Below, in pieces: positions 1 to 5,515 of a stretch of 13,317 nucleotides of DNA (positions within the stretch are counted from its first letter, which is position 1; every line of letters begins with the position of its first letter). The translations under genes were made by a program, and so were the position numbers. The stretch lies in NCBI GenBank assembly GCA_049509395.1, contig JBEKZY010000122.1, forward strand, positions 1-13,317, written 5' to 3'. The notes beneath the pieces were generated by a model. The model was not told the origin of the DNA and made no database searches. It saw nothing but the letters and a program-made list of their open reading frames with translations. This stretch comes from JBEKIK01 sp049509395. GTDB lineage: Bacteria > Planctomycetota > Planctomycetia > Pirellulales > Thermoguttaceae.

Positions 1-1208
1 TGTGGTCGCGAAAAAGACTTGACATTGGCTGGCCCGATCTGCTTACCGGGGTCTGCAGGGTTTGCTCCCCTTTGAAGCAGGCTGGGATCGATCAGTTTGC
101 CCAAGGAATCTTTTCCAATCCCGAGCATATTTTGGCGTGCTTGTCCGTGCGCAGCGGTTTCGATCTTTTGCTGGGCAAATTAGGACTGCCCAAGGGAAGC
201 GAGGTGCTCGTCTCGGCGATCACCATTCCCGATATGATCCGCATCATCGAACATCACGGCCTTGTGCCGGTTCCGGTCGATCTTGATCCGCATCAAGTGG
301 CGCCAGGCATGGAGAATTGGCGGCGAGCCGTAACGCCGGCCACCCGGGCCATACTTGTGGCGCACCTGTTCGGCGGCCGAATCGCCATGGAACCGATCCT
401 CGAACTGGCCGGTCAAAAAAAACTCCTGGTGTTTGAAGACTGCGCCCAGGCCTTCGCAGGCCCCGGATACCAGGGCCACACGGAAGCCGACGCGAGCATG
501 TTCAGTTTCGGCACCATCAAGAGCAGCACTGCCCTGGGAGGGGCCTTAATAAGGATTCGCGATCCGGAATTGCTTGCCCGCATGCGCGCCGCCCAGGCCG
601 GTTATGCAAAACAAAACCGCTGGCGCTACGGTAAGCGTTTGGTGAAGTATGGGATATTGAAAACCCTTTCCAGCCGGCCGATTAGCGCTTTTTTCGTGCG
701 GATGTGCATGAGCATGGATTTGGATTATGACCGCTGGGTAAACCGCACTGCCCGTGGTTTTCCAGGCGAGGGCTTTTTCGAGCAAATCCGGCAACAACCT
801 TGCACGCCGCTCTTGGCGGTCCTCAAACGCCGCCTGAAAAGATTCAATTCCCGTCGATTGCAGCGGCATGTGAAAAAAGGGCAAGACCTGGCCGAACTCC
901 TGGGGGAGAATGTGTTCTGTCCGGGCGCGGGGAACCGGCCGCATACTTACTGGGTTTTTCCGGTTCTGGTCAATGAACCGGGAGGGCTGATCGAGCATCT
1001 GGCTCGAGCCGGGTTCGATGCCACCCAGGGGCAAAGCCTGTGCGTTGTTCCGCCGCCCGGCGATCGGCCCGAACAAAAAGCGCGGATGGCCGAGGAAATA
1101 CTGGCCAAGATCGTGTTTTTGCCCTTTTATCCGGAATTGCCCCCACCCGAGGCCACACGCATGGCCGAGGAAGTGCTCAAAGTCGCCGGGCGCAAGTGGG
1201 CGAGTTAA
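1..1208 (+). CDS. DegT/DnrJ/EryC1/StrS-family PLP-dependent protein, 5' end outside window
   Basis: The reading frame is open from codon position 3 to the TAA at 1206-1208 with no ATG near the beginning. The only in-window start is a TTG at 72 without a convincing ribosome site. The residues before it (RLDIGWPDLL...) look like genuine protein, so the gene is truncated by the window edge. Fold-type I aminotransferase features are visible: the Asp of VFEDCAQAF, which would contact the PLP ring nitrogen, and the Lys of FSFGTIKSS (codon 519-521), which would form the Schiff base, followed by the Gly pair of ALGGAL. The family transaminates nucleotide-linked keto-sugars or makes related amino-sugar precursors, usually in surface polysaccharide synthesis. 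No sugar-pathway neighbour is in view, so the substrate is unknown. After the PLP region there is a basic stretch (around 830-870) and a typical small C-terminal domain. It converges on the nuclease-like gene 24 bp away. Confidence 0.82.
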   Translation, partial: WSRKRLDIGWPDLLTGVCRVCSPLKQAGIDQFAQGIFSNPEHILACLSVRSGFDLLLGKLGLPKGSEVLVSAITIPDMIRIIEHHGLVPVPVDLDPHQVAPGMENWRRAVTPATRAILVAHLFGGRIAMEPILELAGQKKLLVFEDCAQAFAGPGYQGHTEADASMFSFGTIKSSTALGGALIRIRDPELLARMRAAQAGYAKQNRWRYGKRLVKYGILKTLSSRPISAFFVRMCMSMDLDYDRWVNRTARGFPGEGFFEQIRQQPCTPLLAVLKRRLKRFNSRRLQRHVKKGQDLAELLGENVFCPGAGNRPHTYWVFPVLVNEPGGLIEHLARAGFDATQGQSLCVVPPPGDRPEQKARMAEEILAKIVFLPFYPELPPPEATRMAEEVLKVAGRKWAS

Positions 1209-1232
1209 AGGTTCCGCCGACATATCAGCTAG

Positions 1233-1832
1233 TTACTTTTTCTTCAAAGACATCTTTCGACGAGATACCTGAACCAATTCTTTTTCCGTTCCACCCAATT
1301 CAGCAAGCCTTTTACTGCTTTCGCGGGTAATTAATGCTTCCAAACCAAGTTTCTCATTCGCGCAATGATGTTTATCTCGAATCCCAAGGTGGCGGGCAAT
1401 GAGAGCCCAGTTGTTCCGGTAACTCTCGAAATCTGGAATGTTGGTTATCGTGACCTTGCCCCACTTGCTTCTAGCATTTTGAGCTTCTCGAACAACGGCT
1501 GTTGGAAAAATGTAAAAGATAGGGTTCTTGATACCCGTTTCACCTATCTTAGGAGTCTTGCCGAAGCGATAACCTCGATTTAATGCGACGTGAACCACAA
1601 ATTCACAATCGAAATTCTTGATCGGAAAACTGCGATCGTAGTTGGTTGCCCACCTACTTTTCACTTGAATGCGGGCTGTGCGCGAATTTTCTGGATTGAC
1701 AGCTACAAGATCGTAGCCAGGGAAGTTGACGTATGCTTTAAAGCAGGATATGCCCTCGATTAATAGGTTGCCCAGAACAAGGAATTCAGCACCCTCGGAT
1801 TCCAGCTTGGTGTCTTGACGTTGCTCTGCCAT
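1233..1832 (-). CDS. Orphan PD-(D/E)XK nuclease-like protein
   Basis: A 199-residue protein if started at the ATG at 1832 (MAEQRQD). A TTG at 1847 would add five residues (MVFSA), but neither start has a strong ribosome site. In the N-terminal third there is Glu13/Glu16 in a helix-like stretch, then Asp41 in GYDLVAV, then Gln56-Val-Lys58 in ARIQVKSR. This E...D...(E/Q)xK spacing is the signature of the PD-(D/E)XK restriction-endonuclease-like fold, resembling the stand-alone PDDEXK families related to group I intron endonucleases. The C-terminal half (GIKNPIFYIFP, YRNNWALIARHLG) is not recognised. There is no methyltransferase or other restriction-modification partner nearby. Base composition is visibly more AT-rich than the flanking DegT and peroxiredoxin genes, which suggests acquisition by transfer. 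Function is inferred from motif order only. Confidence 0.6.
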   Translation of the reverse strand: MAEQRQDTKLESEGAEFLVLGNLLIEGISCFKAYVNFPGYDLVAVNPENSRTARIQVKSRWATNYDRSFPIKNFDCEFVVHVALNRGYRFGKTPKIGETGIKNPIFYIFPTAVVREAQNARSKWGKVTITNIPDFESYRNNWALIARHLGIRDKHHCANEKLGLEALITRESSKRLAELGGTEKELVQVSRRKMSLKKK

Positions 1833-2024
1833 AGCACTAAATACCAAAAGATAAGTTAGTGAATACCCAATTTCACATTGGTCCGAGTTTACAATAAAGG
1901 TTGCTATAAGTCAAGAACCTCCCGCTCTGTTCAGTTTTTGGTTCTCAATCGCCGCAAAATTGTAGATATCGTCGCATTGCGTATCCCTCTAATCCATGTA
2001 TAGCAGCCTTTGCCCGCAGATAAA

Positions 2025-2043
2025 CCGCGACCACTGGTCGCGG
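2025..2043 (-). terminator. Perfect 8-bp hairpin downstream of the peroxiredoxin gene
   Basis: CCGCGACC and GGTCGCGG pair across a 3-nt loop (ACT). In the leftward direction the stem is followed by only TTTAT. It lies 31 bp past the peroxiredoxin stop, so a leftward terminator is the simplest reading, but the T-tract is weak. It may equally be one of the short-loop extragenic palindromes seen elsewhere in the window. Confidence 0.5.
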
Positions 2044-2053
2044 CTTTACATCC

Positions 2054-2074
2054 TCAATCCCCAATCCCTAATCT
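2054..2074. repeat. Three-unit period-7 array (TCAATCC type)
   Basis: TCAATCC, CCAATCC and CTAATCT lie end to end, giving three imperfect copies of a 7-bp unit. The array abuts the TAA stop of the leftward peroxiredoxin gene (stop at 2074-2076). Two further arrays with the same period but different unit sequence occur at 2912-2932 and 10170-10204. Function unknown. Confidence 0.5.
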
Positions 2075-2616
2075 TATTTTCTCTCCGCCACTCCCAGTTC
2101 CTTGAGTTTTTTGGCCACGTCGTCGGCGTGGGTTTTTGTGTTCACGTCTTTGTCGATGTAGAGGATTTTGCCGTCCGGGCCGATGTAGAAGGTCCAGCGG
2201 CTGGCGAATTTTTGCACCGCGCCGGTCACGCCGTACGCCCGGGCGACTTTGCCGTCCGCGTCGCTGAGGATGGGATAATCGGCCCCCACCGACTCGGCGA
2301 ACTTCTTGTTCTTATCCGGCGGATCGACGCTGGCGGTGAAGTAGGCCACGTCGAACTTGCGCAGGCCGGGGCCCCCGGCGGCAAAGGCCTTGCACTCGTT
2401 GGTGCAGCCGGGCGTAAAGGCCTTGGGAAACCAGGCCAAAACAACCGCCTGCTTGCCGCGAAAATCGGCCAGGCTGTAGGTCTTGCCGTCGCTGCCGGGC
2501 AGTTTGAAATCCGGGGCCGCGTCGCCGGCCTTCAAATCGGCCGCCTGCAACTGGCCTAGAAGCGACATCATGGCCACTGGAACGATCATCACACCCAAAA
2601 ATGCAATCGCGTGCAT
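2074..2616 (-). CDS. Exported peroxiredoxin (AhpC/TSA, BCP/PrxQ-like)
   Basis: A thiol peroxidase that would reduce hydrogen or organic peroxides. I place the start at the ATG at 2616 (MHAIAFLG), because AAGGAG then sits 7 nt upstream; the ATG at 2622 is almost on top of that site. The protein is 180 residues. An N-terminal hydrophobic segment of about 25 residues ending near LQAAD looks like a Sec signal peptide, so the enzyme is probably periplasmic. The mature domain starts at GDAAPDFKLPGSDGK. The peroxidatic site is FTPGCTNEC: Cys71 preceded by Thr and Pro, with a second Cys at 75. That CX3C spacing is one residue shorter than the CX4C of classic BCP, so the second Cys may or may not resolve the disulfide. 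A conserved Arg lies in FASRWTFYIGPDG. It is transcribed alone, with a 3' hairpin. The upstream region has inverted repeats that could be an operator. Confidence 0.88.
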   Translation of the reverse strand: MHAIAFLGVMIVPVAMMSLLGQLQAADLKAGDAAPDFKLPGSDGKTYSLADFRGKQAVVLAWFPKAFTPGCTNECKAFAAGGPGLRKFDVAYFTASVDPPDKNKKFAESVGADYPILSDADGKVARAYGVTGAVQKFASRWTFYIGPDGKILYIDKDVNTKTHADDVAKKLKELGVAERK

Positions 2617-2654
2617 CGCCATTCTCCTTTTTTATTATGCAAGAATGTTTAGGA

Positions 2655-2712
2655 CCTGATATTAGATCCTATCAGTATCTATCTGCATTAAGTATAGTAA
2701 GATGATATCAGG
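2655..2712 (-). promoter_or_regulatory. Candidate promoter/operator region of the peroxiredoxin gene
   Basis: On the minus strand TATACT (complement of 2691-2696) resembles a -10 box about 75 bp before the ATG. A matching -35 is not convincing. Around it are repeated half-sites: CTGATA (2656-2661) with TATCAG (2670-2675) as an 8-bp-spaced inverted repeat, and CCTGATAT (2655-2662) with ATATCAGG (2705-2712) as an outer pair. Such dyads fit binding of a dimeric regulator, but no regulator can be named. Confidence 0.3.
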
Positions 2713-2786
2713 AACAGCCAAAGGCGTTTGATATCTTGCTTTTGCGGCTCTTGGACACCTTGCTTTTAAAACCGGAAGAAACGAAA

Positions 2787-2905
2787 CGGGTAGCCCAGGT
2801 TCTTGAACCTGGGCGGCTTTGCCGCAAGAGGCAGAACTGTATTTTCAAACCTTGCCAATAGCTCTTGGGACTTCGTCCCGCCGGTTCAAGAACCGGTGCT
2901 ACCCG
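2787..2905. repeat. Composite multi-hairpin extragenic palindromic element
   Basis: This 119-bp block is almost fully made of nested and tandem inverted repeats. An outer stem CGGGTAGC/GCTACCCG (2787-2794 with 2898-2905) encloses hairpin A, CCCAGGTTC-TT-GAACCTGGG (2794-2813). Next come hairpin B, GCGGC-TTT-GCCGC (2813-2825), an inner stem AAGAG/CTCTT (2826-2830 with 2862-2866) and a loop of about 31 nt. Hairpin C, GGGAC-TTC-GTCCC (2867-2879), and hairpin D, CCGGTTC-AA-GAACCGG (2881-2896), follow. The arrangement is mirror-symmetric, two hairpins on each side. It lies in the 319-bp gap between the peroxiredoxin and alcohol dehydrogenase genes, about 30 bp beyond the dehydrogenase stop. It contains no believable gene. 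Possible identities are a REP/MITE-like mobile palindrome or a structured RNA. Confidence 0.75.
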
Positions 2906-2911
2906 CTAAAA

Positions 2912-2932
2912 TTTGCATTTTGCATTTTGCAA
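2912..2932. repeat. Three-unit period-7 array (TTTGCAT type)
   Basis: TTTGCAT, TTTGCAT and TTTGCAA lie in direct succession. The array sits between the composite palindrome and the TAA stop (2936-2938) of the leftward alcohol dehydrogenase, so it would be in that gene's 3' untranslated region. Same period as the arrays at 2054 and 10170. Confidence 0.6.
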
Positions 2933-2935
2933 TAT

Positions 2936-3937
2936 TTATTCGATCGACAACACGCCCGTCCCGCTGATCTTGTCCTGCTTCAGGTCGATAAGCGCGCGGT
3001 TGGCATCGGCCAGCGGATAAACTGTGGTGTGGGGACGGATGGGGATGGCCGCGGCTTCGGCCAATAGTTCGCGGCCGTCGGCGCGGGTATTGCAGGTCAC
3101 CGAGTGGATATCGCGCTCGTAAAACACATACCGCTGGTAATCCAAAGCGGGAATGGGCGTCATGTAGATGCCGGCCAAAGACAGCGTGCCGCCTTTTTGC
3201 AGCGATTCCAAGGCGAGCGGGACCAAATCGCCGGACGGGGCGAAAATGATCGCGCTATCGACCTTGACCGGCATTTGCCGGGCGTCTTCGCCCACCCAGG
3301 CGGCGCCCATCTGCCTGGCCAATTGCCGATGCTTTTCGCCGCGCGTGACCACGTACACCTCAGTGCCGCGATGTTTGGCGATCTGCATTACCACGTGGGC
3401 CGATGAGCCGAACCCATAGATGCCCAACTTGCCGCCGGACGGCAATTGACAGCGTTTGAGCGAACGGTACCCGATAATGCCGGCGCATAAAAGCGGCGCG
3501 GCTTCGACGTCGGAAAAGCCCGGCGGAATTCCATAGCAATAGGCCTCGGGCGCAAGGGCGTATTCGGCATAGCCGCCGTCGGCATGATACCCGGTAAAGC
3601 GGGCCGACTCGCAGAGGTTTTCCTTGCCGGCCTTGCAGAACTCGCACTTTCCGCAGGTATGCCGAAGCCACGCCACGCCCACGCGCTGCCCGGCCTTGAA
3701 CTTCGCGCATCCCGGCCCGAGTTTTTCCACCGTTCCCACGATCTGGTGACCCGGGATAATGGGCATTTTTTGACGCGGCAAATCGCCTTCGATCACGTGC
3801 AGATCAGTCCGGCAAATCGCGCAGCAGCGGACCTTGATCCGTATCTCCCCTTGCTTCGGCTCGGGAATGGGCAGATCGACCAATTTCAATGGTGCGTTGT
3901 CAATCGGAGCGATTTGCTCCAAAAGCATGGCTTTCAT
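2936..3937 (-). CDS. Zinc-dependent alcohol dehydrogenase (MDR superfamily)
   Basis: A 333-residue medium-chain dehydrogenase, expected to oxidise alcohols or reduce aldehydes with NAD(P)H in the cytoplasm. The GroES-like half carries the catalytic-zinc ligands Cys42 (in CAICRTDLH) and His64 (in PGHQIVG). The structural-zinc cysteines are Cys95, 98, 101 and 109 (CGKCEFCKAGKENLC). A later Cys in APLLCAG is in the usual place of the third catalytic ligand. The Rossmann half has GIYGFGSSAHVV, the form seen in the AdhA-like group of zinc alcohol dehydrogenases (adh_fam_2) rather than the common GxGxxG. GHQ replaces the more common GHE, as I recall for this group. The ATG at 3937 has GAGGAG 8 nt upstream. 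It is monocistronic and divergent from the nucleotidyltransferase gene across 128 bp. The substrate cannot be told; a role in fermentative aldehyde/alcohol exchange would fit the nearby pyruvate oxidoreductase. Confidence 0.9.
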   Translation of the reverse strand: MKAMLLEQIAPIDNAPLKLVDLPIPEPKQGEIRIKVRCCAICRTDLHVIEGDLPRQKMPIIPGHQIVGTVEKLGPGCAKFKAGQRVGVAWLRHTCGKCEFCKAGKENLCESARFTGYHADGGYAEYALAPEAYCYGIPPGFSDVEAAPLLCAGIIGYRSLKRCQLPSGGKLGIYGFGSSAHVVMQIAKHRGTEVYVVTRGEKHRQLARQMGAAWVGEDARQMPVKVDSAIIFAPSGDLVPLALESLQKGGTLSLAGIYMTPIPALDYQRYVFYERDIHSVTCNTRADGRELLAEAAAIPIRPHTTVYPLADANRALIDLKQDKISGTGVLSIE

Positions 3938-4052
3938 GAAAAATACTCCTCAGTGAAACAAATAAAGGTATCACCTCGGATTGCATTCCACTGGTAAAAA
4001 CGAATAGTAGAATATACAATAGTTATGAGAAATGAGACATTGCAATTTTATC

Positions 4053-4069
4053 GGGGGATGACCCCATGA
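4053..4069 (+). promoter_or_regulatory. Ribosome site of the nucleotidyltransferase gene inside a small hairpin, with a 3-codon leader frame
   Basis: The purine tract GGGGG (4053-4057) is the only ribosome-binding candidate for the ATG at 4066. GGGG can pair with CCCC at 4062-4065 across an ATGA loop, which would hide it. The loop ATG opens a tiny frame ATG-ACC-CCA-TGA whose stop overlaps the real start. This could limit or couple initiation. The stem is only 4 bp, so the effect is speculative. Confidence 0.35.
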
Positions 4070-4548
4070 ATCAAGAGCGGATTTTTGAGTGCTTTAATAA
4101 CCATGGGGTGAATTACCTGCTAATTGGCGGCATGAACATGCTGCTGAGGCATGGCGGGAATTTGACTTTCGACGTAGATTTGTGGATTGAAGATACCGAA
4201 GATAATCGGCTGCATTGTCATCAAGCCTTGGTTGAATTAGATGCATCTTGGGGCAAAAGCGATGCCGACTGGGGGCCAGTGGCCCAAAAAACTCCGACTT
4301 GGCTTAAACAGCAGGGTGTTGTTTGCGTACTCAGTCCTTTCGGATCCATTGATATTTTTCGTTCGGTGGAGGGATTGTCATCTTGGTCCGAGTGCCGACG
4401 ATGTGCCGTCGAAGCAAAAACCTCCCAAGGGATTGCCTTTTTGGCCTTGTCGGATGAAGACATGCTAAAATGCCAGACTGCCCTGCCGGAGAACGAACAA
4501 AAACAAGATCGCATTAACTTTTTGCGGAAATTATTATCACGGCCATGA
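4066..4548 (+). CDS. Nucleotidyltransferase-fold protein (MNT/AbiEii-like minimal NTase)
   Basis: A 160-residue protein with the hallmark of the polymerase-beta-type nucleotidyltransferase fold. Gly21-Gly22 sit in YLLIGGMNMLLRHGG, followed by Asp36 and Asp38 in TFDVDLWI, and a third carboxylate Asp96 in GSIDIF after a beta-strand-like stretch. All three metal-binding acidic residues are therefore present, which suggests an active enzyme that transfers NMP to a protein or RNA. Similar small NTases occur in MNT/HEPN and AbiE-type toxin-antitoxin systems and in the DUF6036-like group. The downstream partner here is not a HEPN protein by eye. The stop codon overlaps the next gene's ATG by 4 bp, so the two are probably translationally coupled. 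Target unknown. It heads an accessory islet that also contains ParD/ParE. Confidence 0.72.
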   Translation: MNQERIFECFNNHGVNYLLIGGMNMLLRHGGNLTFDVDLWIEDTEDNRLHCHQALVELDASWGKSDADWGPVAQKTPTWLKQQGVVCVLSPFGSIDIFRSVEGLSSWSECRRCAVEAKTSQGIAFLALSDEDMLKCQTALPENEQKQDRINFLRKLLSRP

Positions 4549-4748
4549 CCCACGAAGAATTTTCTGAATTATTGCATCGCGAAGAAGCCAAACGGGATCG
4601 CATGTGGGATCCAGTCGAGCGATGGCGAATGATCCAAGAGATGATCGACTGGGCCGACGCGCAAAAACCCGTGCCGCGCAATTCAAAAGAAGGATGCCTG
4701 GCGGCGCAGAGGAAGTGGCTCGAAGGGATGCATAAACGAGGGGATTGA
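4545..4748 (+). CDS. Small partner protein of the nucleotidyltransferase
   Basis: A 67-residue, highly charged, probably helical protein (REEAKRDRMWDPVERWRMIQEMIDWADAQ). It is rich in Trp, Arg and Glu, with no membrane segment or zinc motif. It starts at an ATG that overlaps the nucleotidyltransferase stop (ATGA, 4545-4548) and has no ribosome site of its own, so it depends on translation of the upstream gene. I do not recognise a named family. The tight coupling suggests an obligate partner, for example an antitoxin or a substrate-recruiting subunit. The motif MWDPVERW followed by a VPRN-type turn and a short C-terminal helix looks well formed, so I believe it is a real gene rather than a chance frame. 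Confidence 0.6.
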   Translation: MTHEEFSELLHREEAKRDRMWDPVERWRMIQEMIDWADAQKPVPRNSKEGCLAAQRKWLEGMHKRGD

Positions 4749-4773
4749 CCTTGGCAGGCCGTTATGTTATGCT
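4745..4773 (+). promoter_or_regulatory. Candidate sigma70-type promoter of the parD-parE pair
   Basis: TTGACC (4745-4750) is followed after exactly 17 bp by TATGCT (4768-4773), close to TTGACA/TATAAT. It overlaps the stop codon of the preceding small gene and would start transcription near 4780, about 50 nt before the antitoxin ATG. This fits a toxin-antitoxin operon with its own autoregulated promoter. Confidence 0.45.
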
Positions 4774-4829
4774 ATTAACAGGAATGCGGTGTATTTAATT
4801 CATGATCTCCAAAGCATAAAGTCAATGCC

Positions 4830-5096
4830 ATGAGCACCGATCTTTCACCGCGGAACGAGCAATTCATCCAGTACATTGTCGCTCGCGGAATATTTCACGA
4901 CCGAAATCAGGCGTTGGACGAAGCAGTTGAATTATTGCGGAGGCGGCAGGATCTTCTAGATCACATCGACGAGGGCACGCGGCAGTTGCGAGCCGGAGAG
5001 GGAATTGAACTGTTAGGCGAAGAGGCGTTGCAGGCGTATTTTGAACAACTTCATGCCGGTGGAATGAAACGCTACGAAGCGAGCAAACAAGGATGA
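4830..5096 (+). CDS. parD: ParD-like antitoxin (ribbon-helix-helix)
   Basis: An 88-residue protein with the usual ParD layout. The short N-terminal strand and helices (LSPRNEQFIQYIVARGIFHDRNQALDEAVELL) form a ribbon-helix-helix DNA-binding fold that normally represses its own promoter. A C-terminal tail (around residues 50-88) would wrap and neutralise the toxin. The ATG at 4830 lacks a clear ribosome site. The stop overlaps the ATG of the following ParE-like gene by 4 bp, the classic antitoxin-first toxin-antitoxin order. Family assignment is by pattern; the symbol is by analogy. Confidence 0.82.
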   Translation: MSTDLSPRNEQFIQYIVARGIFHDRNQALDEAVELLRRRQDLLDHIDEGTRQLRAGEGIELLGEEALQAYFEQLHAGGMKRYEASKQG

Positions 5097-5401
5097 ATCG
5101 CTATACCCTCGCTCCACGCGCGGTTGCTGATCTTAATGCCATTTGGGATTATATAGCGATTCAAAATAACAGTCCCGAAAACGCCAAACAATTTCTCGAT
5201 CGATTTTGCGAAAAATTTACCCTCCTTGCCTCGCATCCGCTGCTGGGAGAATCTCGCAGTGATCTTCGCCCGGATTTGCGCATCTTTGCCGCGGATAATT
5301 ATGTCATTCTGTACTATCCGCTTTCCGATGGCGTCGAAATCGTTGGTGTGCTTCATGGAGCAAGAGACTATCAGTCTCTATTCCAAAAAGGGAGTAGATG
5401 A
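5093..5401 (+). CDS. parE: ParE/RelE-superfamily toxin
   Basis: A 102-residue protein with the ParE-type pattern. It has an N-terminal strand (YTLAPRAVADLNAIWDYIA), two helices, then HPLLGESRSDLRPDLRIFAADNYVILYY and the final strand VEIVGVLHGARDY. The arrangement HPxLG...R.DL.P.LR...YVI.Y......VLHGARD is typical of ParE toxins, which poison DNA gyrase, and less like mRNA-cutting RelE. Translation is coupled to the antitoxin through the ATGA overlap at 5093-5096. The frame is intact and of normal length, so the toxin is probably functional. It ends just upstream of the nifJ-operon terminator, whose stem could also stop its own transcript. Confidence 0.85.
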   Translation: MNRYTLAPRAVADLNAIWDYIAIQNNSPENAKQFLDRFCEKFTLLASHPLLGESRSDLRPDLRIFAADNYVILYYPLSDGVEIVGVLHGARDYQSLFQKGSR

Positions 5402-5408
5402 GATACAG

Positions 5409-5438
5409 AAAAAAAGCCCCCCTGTGTATTCACAGGGG
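5409..5438 (-). terminator. Rho-independent terminator of the nifJ operon
   Basis: On the minus strand CCCCTGTG pairs with CACAGGGG around a 4-nt loop (AATA), an 8-bp stem. GGC and a run of seven T (complement of 5409-5415) follow. It lies about 80 bp past the stop of the flavoprotein gene. On the plus strand the stem is followed only by ACTTAATAATTT, so it would act weakly for parE. Confidence 0.85.
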
Positions 5439-5515
5439 ACTTAATAATTTAACGATGCAACGCAACCGGCCATGTTATCGCATGATGCCCGTTGGCCCCT
5501 GTCGCGGATATGCAA

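Noticed and set aside
546..1223. A 225-residue open frame opposite the DegT-like gene
   Set aside because: Antisense shadow of a convincing PLP-enzyme frame; no recognisable domain and no ribosome site.
2735..2770. Direct repeat CTTGCTTTT, two copies about 25 bp apart
   Set aside because: Short, AT-rich and not flanking any element; it does not bracket the composite palindrome, so it is not a target-site duplication.
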